A stretch of DNA of 32,373 nt, from positions 1 through 32,373 of the forward strand of contig JBNGIS010033091.1 in the NCBI GenBank assembly GCA_049999725.1, given 5' to 3'. Shown here in pieces: positions 29,691 through 32,373 of the stretch. This DNA is from Haplomitrium mnioides. Lineage: Eukaryota > Marchantiophyta > Haplomitriopsida > Calobryales. The position numbers were made by a program, and so were the translations under genes. Numbering within the stretch: the first letter of the stretch is position 1; each line of letters begins with the position of its first letter. The notes under the pieces are model-generated. The model was given only the letters and a program-made list of their open reading frames with translations. It had not been told where the DNA came from and did no database searches.

Positions 29691-30771
29691 AGGTTACAAC
29701 AAAAAAGTAGAGAAGGAAGTTGAGAGATGTTGCTTAAATGGGTGAGCAAGTCGTGTAAGGTGGAGCCCTATAGAAGAAGTCACACAATTGATATTGTAGA
29801 AGAATGGGTTTATTAAATAGAAGTTCACATGCTATATTATTCCAATACTATGGATTTGGAGAAAGGATTGTTTGCAAGGTTATTTTTAATGGAGCATATA
29901 TCCATATAACTATAATGATGGGAACGATAGAAAAATGCACGAGGAGAACAACTTTTAAGAAGTAGTTTAAAAGAAGATTTTCTCCAAAGTTTTTATGCGG
30001 TAAATTCTATATCGACCGCAAGAACAAATCTTTAGAAGTTGGAGCAATTGCAAGATACGTTGAAAATTTTTGAAGCTTGTAAGTCCAAATTGAGGATATG
30101 AGTCCAGACAAAGCCCTAAACAAATTTTCGCAAGAGTTAAAGAGAAAGATTAGAGGAGAAGTTATGATGCCAACCCAAAGAATGTAAATAAAGCCATCTC
30201 ATTTGCTCAACAAATTGAAGGGACACTAGAAGTTGTGCAAAGTGGAGGAAACTATAGCTCTATGCCTATGGAGTTGGGAAATATGAGAAGAACAAAATTT
30301 CATCACCTAAATCACCAACAATGAGAACCACAATATGTTACTGAAAAGAGGATGGATGATTAGTGAGAAACTTGAACATGTTAGAGTTGTCATATTGTGG
30401 TCATATATGACACATTGCACTAAATTGTAGAGCAGTATAATGCAATCAATGGCGAATGTTTAGACGACCTCTTCATAATGTCAATAATAAAGGAGACCAA
30501 GAATGTTAAGAAAATGATGGGCACCAGTAAAAAACCTCGTGATTTTGCTAGGATTAAGAAGAAAAGCGAGAAAAAAGTTGACAAAATTAAATATGTCACA
30601 TAGAAAAACAAAAAATAGAGAACTTATTGTGGTTGATGGGTGGATGGAGGGATCTCCAATAATAGTTTTGGTGGATTTCACAGCAGAAGAAAATTATTTA
30701 TCATGAGCAAGGACATTAAAAATGAATTTACATTTTGAGAAAGAAGAGCATAAAGTGGTTAAAATGACAAA
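29691..30771 (+). pseudogene. Gypsy gag and protease start, copy G
   Basis: Paralogue of 4158-4688 plus 7131-7715, but without the 2.4-kb insertion, so it shows the uninterrupted gag order. Matching stretches include KSCKVEPYR, FAQQIEGTLEVVQS (30207-30245), a decayed zinc knuckle (H.ALNCRAV near 30413-30437) and LIVVDGWMEGSPIIVLVD (30617-30675), the protease active-site region, where DFTA replaces DSGA. Many stops. It ends at the terminal repeat of element E after ...EHKVVKMTN. Confidence 0.75.
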
Positions 30772-30814
30772 TAATAGCCGTTATTTTGAACTAGAAACCG
30801 TTATCGAGTTTCTG

Positions 30815-31370
30815 TTGTATTTTGCGTTGAAATTTTTTTTTTCAAATTTCTGTTGCAAAAATTGCATTTTTTCATAATTACAAAATTTTTCATTAGAAAA
30901 AAAATTATCCAACCTCAAATTTGGTTTATTTTGATACCTATTGTATTTAGAAAAATTTAATACTCAACATTTGGTAGAAAAAATAGTTTTAAAAAATTAT
31001 ATTATAGTAAGATAAACAAACAAGAGAGAATATTGAAGAAAAAAACATGTTAAAGTTATATAATCATATTTTAATATTTTCTTTTAATTTTCAAAAAACC
31101 CTTCGAGAAACAAATTCCTAAAACATTTACAAAAAACAAATCCAAAAAAAATATAAAAAATGATGTTGTAATATACACTTACATATAAATTTATAATCTA
31201 GTAAGAGTTGCTTTGAACTTCTATTTACTTTCGGAATAGATAAAAACAATGAAGAAGACATATGCTTGCATAGACTTCTAGCTCACATATCATAAAAGAT
31301 AATGTATTTCATAAAAATAAATTCCACATTCCAAGGCAAGCAGACAAATAATCATTAATAACTCAAAATT
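30815..31370. other. Subterminal A/T-rich region of element E
   Basis: Nothing coding. Runs of A and T only; no 24-bp array between the terminus and the exon, unlike D, where array 3 occupies this position. Confidence 0.6.
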
Positions 31371-31925
31371 TTGAATTTACAAAATAAAATCACAAAACAA
31401 AGAATGAATAATGATAGAAGACCAAAAATCAAAAGTAGTTATTATTGCAAAAGAAGATATTATGTGGAAAATATCATCTTTTGTAAGGGGCTTGAAGTTG
31501 TCATGCTTACATTCCTTTAGATTGTACCTATAGGAAAGTCCCTAATTGCTAAAGTGAAACTTCTTGGTTTCACCAAGCCTTTTAGTTGTCGAGCATTGGA
31601 CTCCCCGTTGACTTGATAATATGCCATGTTGAGTTCATCAATATAGGATAATAAGTCATGGTCTTGTTCTTCAAACCCTACTTCAACAAGAAGGACAACA
31701 ATGTCATTTTACTACCTTGACTTCTACTCTCTAGCTTTTTGACAACGGAGCAGAAAAGCAGAAAGGTATGACACCAATGTTAAGGCTTGGTTTTGATCTT
31801 CTAGGGCTTCTTCAACCCCATATGTCTTTTTCACTTTAGCAGCAGCTGTCAATTTCATGGCAAGCTTTCTTTTAAATGTTTTGTCATCATGAAAACAACA
31901 CGAAGAAATGTATTAGAGGAGAATT
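31371..31925 (-). pseudogene. Methyltransferase exon of element E
   Basis: Minus-strand paralogue of D's 26826-27320. It reads LAMKLTAAAKVKKTYGVEEA, LTLVSYLSAFLLRCQKARE, VGFEEQDHDLLSYIDELNMA, YYQVNGESNARQLKG and LVKPRSFTLAIRDFP. A one-base shift follows, then YRYNLKECKHDN and LTKDDIFHIISSFA. The motif IV segment (31527-31540) is DFPY across the shift; D has DIPY. The two copies agree in order and length, which supports a real exon and not a chance frame. Fewer stops than D in the middle, but still broken. The motif I half is not in this window. Confidence 0.75.
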
Positions 31926-31977
31926 TGAAAACAATAAATTGGAAGTCAAACAGAAAGAACACTTAAAGCAAGCAAGG

Positions 31978-32286
31978 GCTTAAGAATCCATGCTTGTATG
32001 GGCTCTTGAGCCCAAGTGCACAAGGGCTCTAAAGTCCATGCGGGCATGAGGTTAAGAGTCCATACAAGCATGGACTTCAGAGTCTGCACCCATGGACTTC
32101 AGAGTCCATTCTCGCATAGAGTCTTTGAGTCCTTGTGCGCAAAGGCTTAAAGGTCCATGCGCATATGGACTTTCAAGTCCATGTCCGTATAGGCTAGATC
32201 TACATACAAGCATGGAGAACTAGCCTACGCTAGAGCCAAATAGTACATGTACGCTTAGACTCTTAGATGCCCATACGCGCATGAAA
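31978..32286 (-). repeat. 24-bp double-palindrome minisatellite, array 4 (element E)
   Basis: Imperfect units such as GTCCATGCGGGCATGAGG, GTCCATACAAGCATGGAC, GTCCATGCGCATATGGAC and CCCATACGCGCATG. Same consensus as arrays 1 and 2, next to the same exon as array 2. By eye it holds seven GANTC pentamers. Confidence 0.88.
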
Positions 32287-32326
32287 AGAGCTTGTCAAAT
32301 AAAGTATTTTAAAATAATTCAAACAA

Positions 32327-32373
32327 AACAGTTGGTACTTTGAACCAAGAAAAGGCTATTCAAAACAAGAACC
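32327..32373 (+). mobile_element. Left terminal repeat of a further D-family transposon
   Basis: AACAGTTGGTACTTTGAACC, then AAG and TATTCAAAACAAGAACC. It matches the left end of D (GTTACTTTGAACTAGG, ACTACTCAAAACATGAACC), so the body runs off the right edge. It interrupts element E near the intron donor position of the methyltransferase gene. Confidence 0.65.

Larger units (their letters stand above)
30772..32326 (-). mobile_element. Element E: second D-family transposon, opposite orientation, partial
   Basis: Starts TAATAGCCGTTATTTTGAAC, then TAGAAACCG, like the ends of D. Inside, the methyltransferase exon is on the minus strand and the 24-bp array lies beyond it, so E is inverted relative to D and 30772 corresponds to D's right end. 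It inserted into the protease region of gypsy copy G. The rest of the element is off-window or displaced by the next terminus at 32327. Confidence 0.72.

Noticed and set aside
30481-30681. 66-aa minus-strand frame as a small membrane protein
   Set aside because: Antisense to the gag-protease segment of gypsy copy G.

Overview
The window looks like nuclear DNA of a land plant with a large, repeat-rich genome (fern, lycophyte, bryophyte or gymnosperm are all possible; the sequence does not settle which). It is AT-rich, has no intact cellular gene, and nearly all recognisable coding sequence belongs to decayed, nested transposable elements. GT-AG introns and Ty3/gypsy chromoviruses argue against a bacterial or organellar source.

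Layout. (A) 91-1554 (+): 3' part of a gypsy chromovirus (integrase, chromodomain), followed by LTR-like DNA to about 3650. (B) about 3650-9950 and 19089-19647 (+): a second, fuller copy of that family (leader, gag, protease, RT, RNase H, integrase). Its gag is split by an unclassified 2.4-kb insertion (about 4689-7130). (C) 9951-19083 (-): a complete LTR retrotransposon inserted in B's integrase, with 460-bp LTRs and a TACTC target duplication. Its LTRs carry arrays of perfect heat-shock-element modules upstream of a TATA box. C is itself interrupted by a 3.5-kb non-coding TG...CA insertion (10759-14271, duplication AAGCT), probably a solo LTR. (G) 29066-30771 (+): a third copy of the A/B gypsy family.

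The most unusual part is element D, 19648-29065, about 9.4 kb, bounded by inverted repeats and a possible TA target duplication. It has two divergent, intron-containing, broken genes. The minus-strand gene (about 23722-20300) resembles the transposase-like plant proteins carrying a DUF7869-type HTHDQIDQ motif. The plus-strand gene (about 24950-28120) encodes a Ser/Pro-rich linker, a ParB-like domain, a helical region and a beta-class (motif order IV ... X, I) amino-methyltransferase of the N6-adenine/N4-cytosine type. Short GC-rich repeats run through the element: a 24-bp minisatellite made of two palindromes (GGACTC-NN-GAGTCC and ATGCGCGCAT) and a 30-bp in-frame variant.

A second member, E, starts at 30772 in the opposite orientation. 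It keeps the same methyltransferase exon next to the same 24-bp array. Further termini of the family lie at 1-90 and 32327-32373. The arrays are rich in GANTC, the site methylated by the beta-class enzyme CcrM. This suggests, as an inference only, that the transposon-encoded methyltransferase could act on the element's own repeats.
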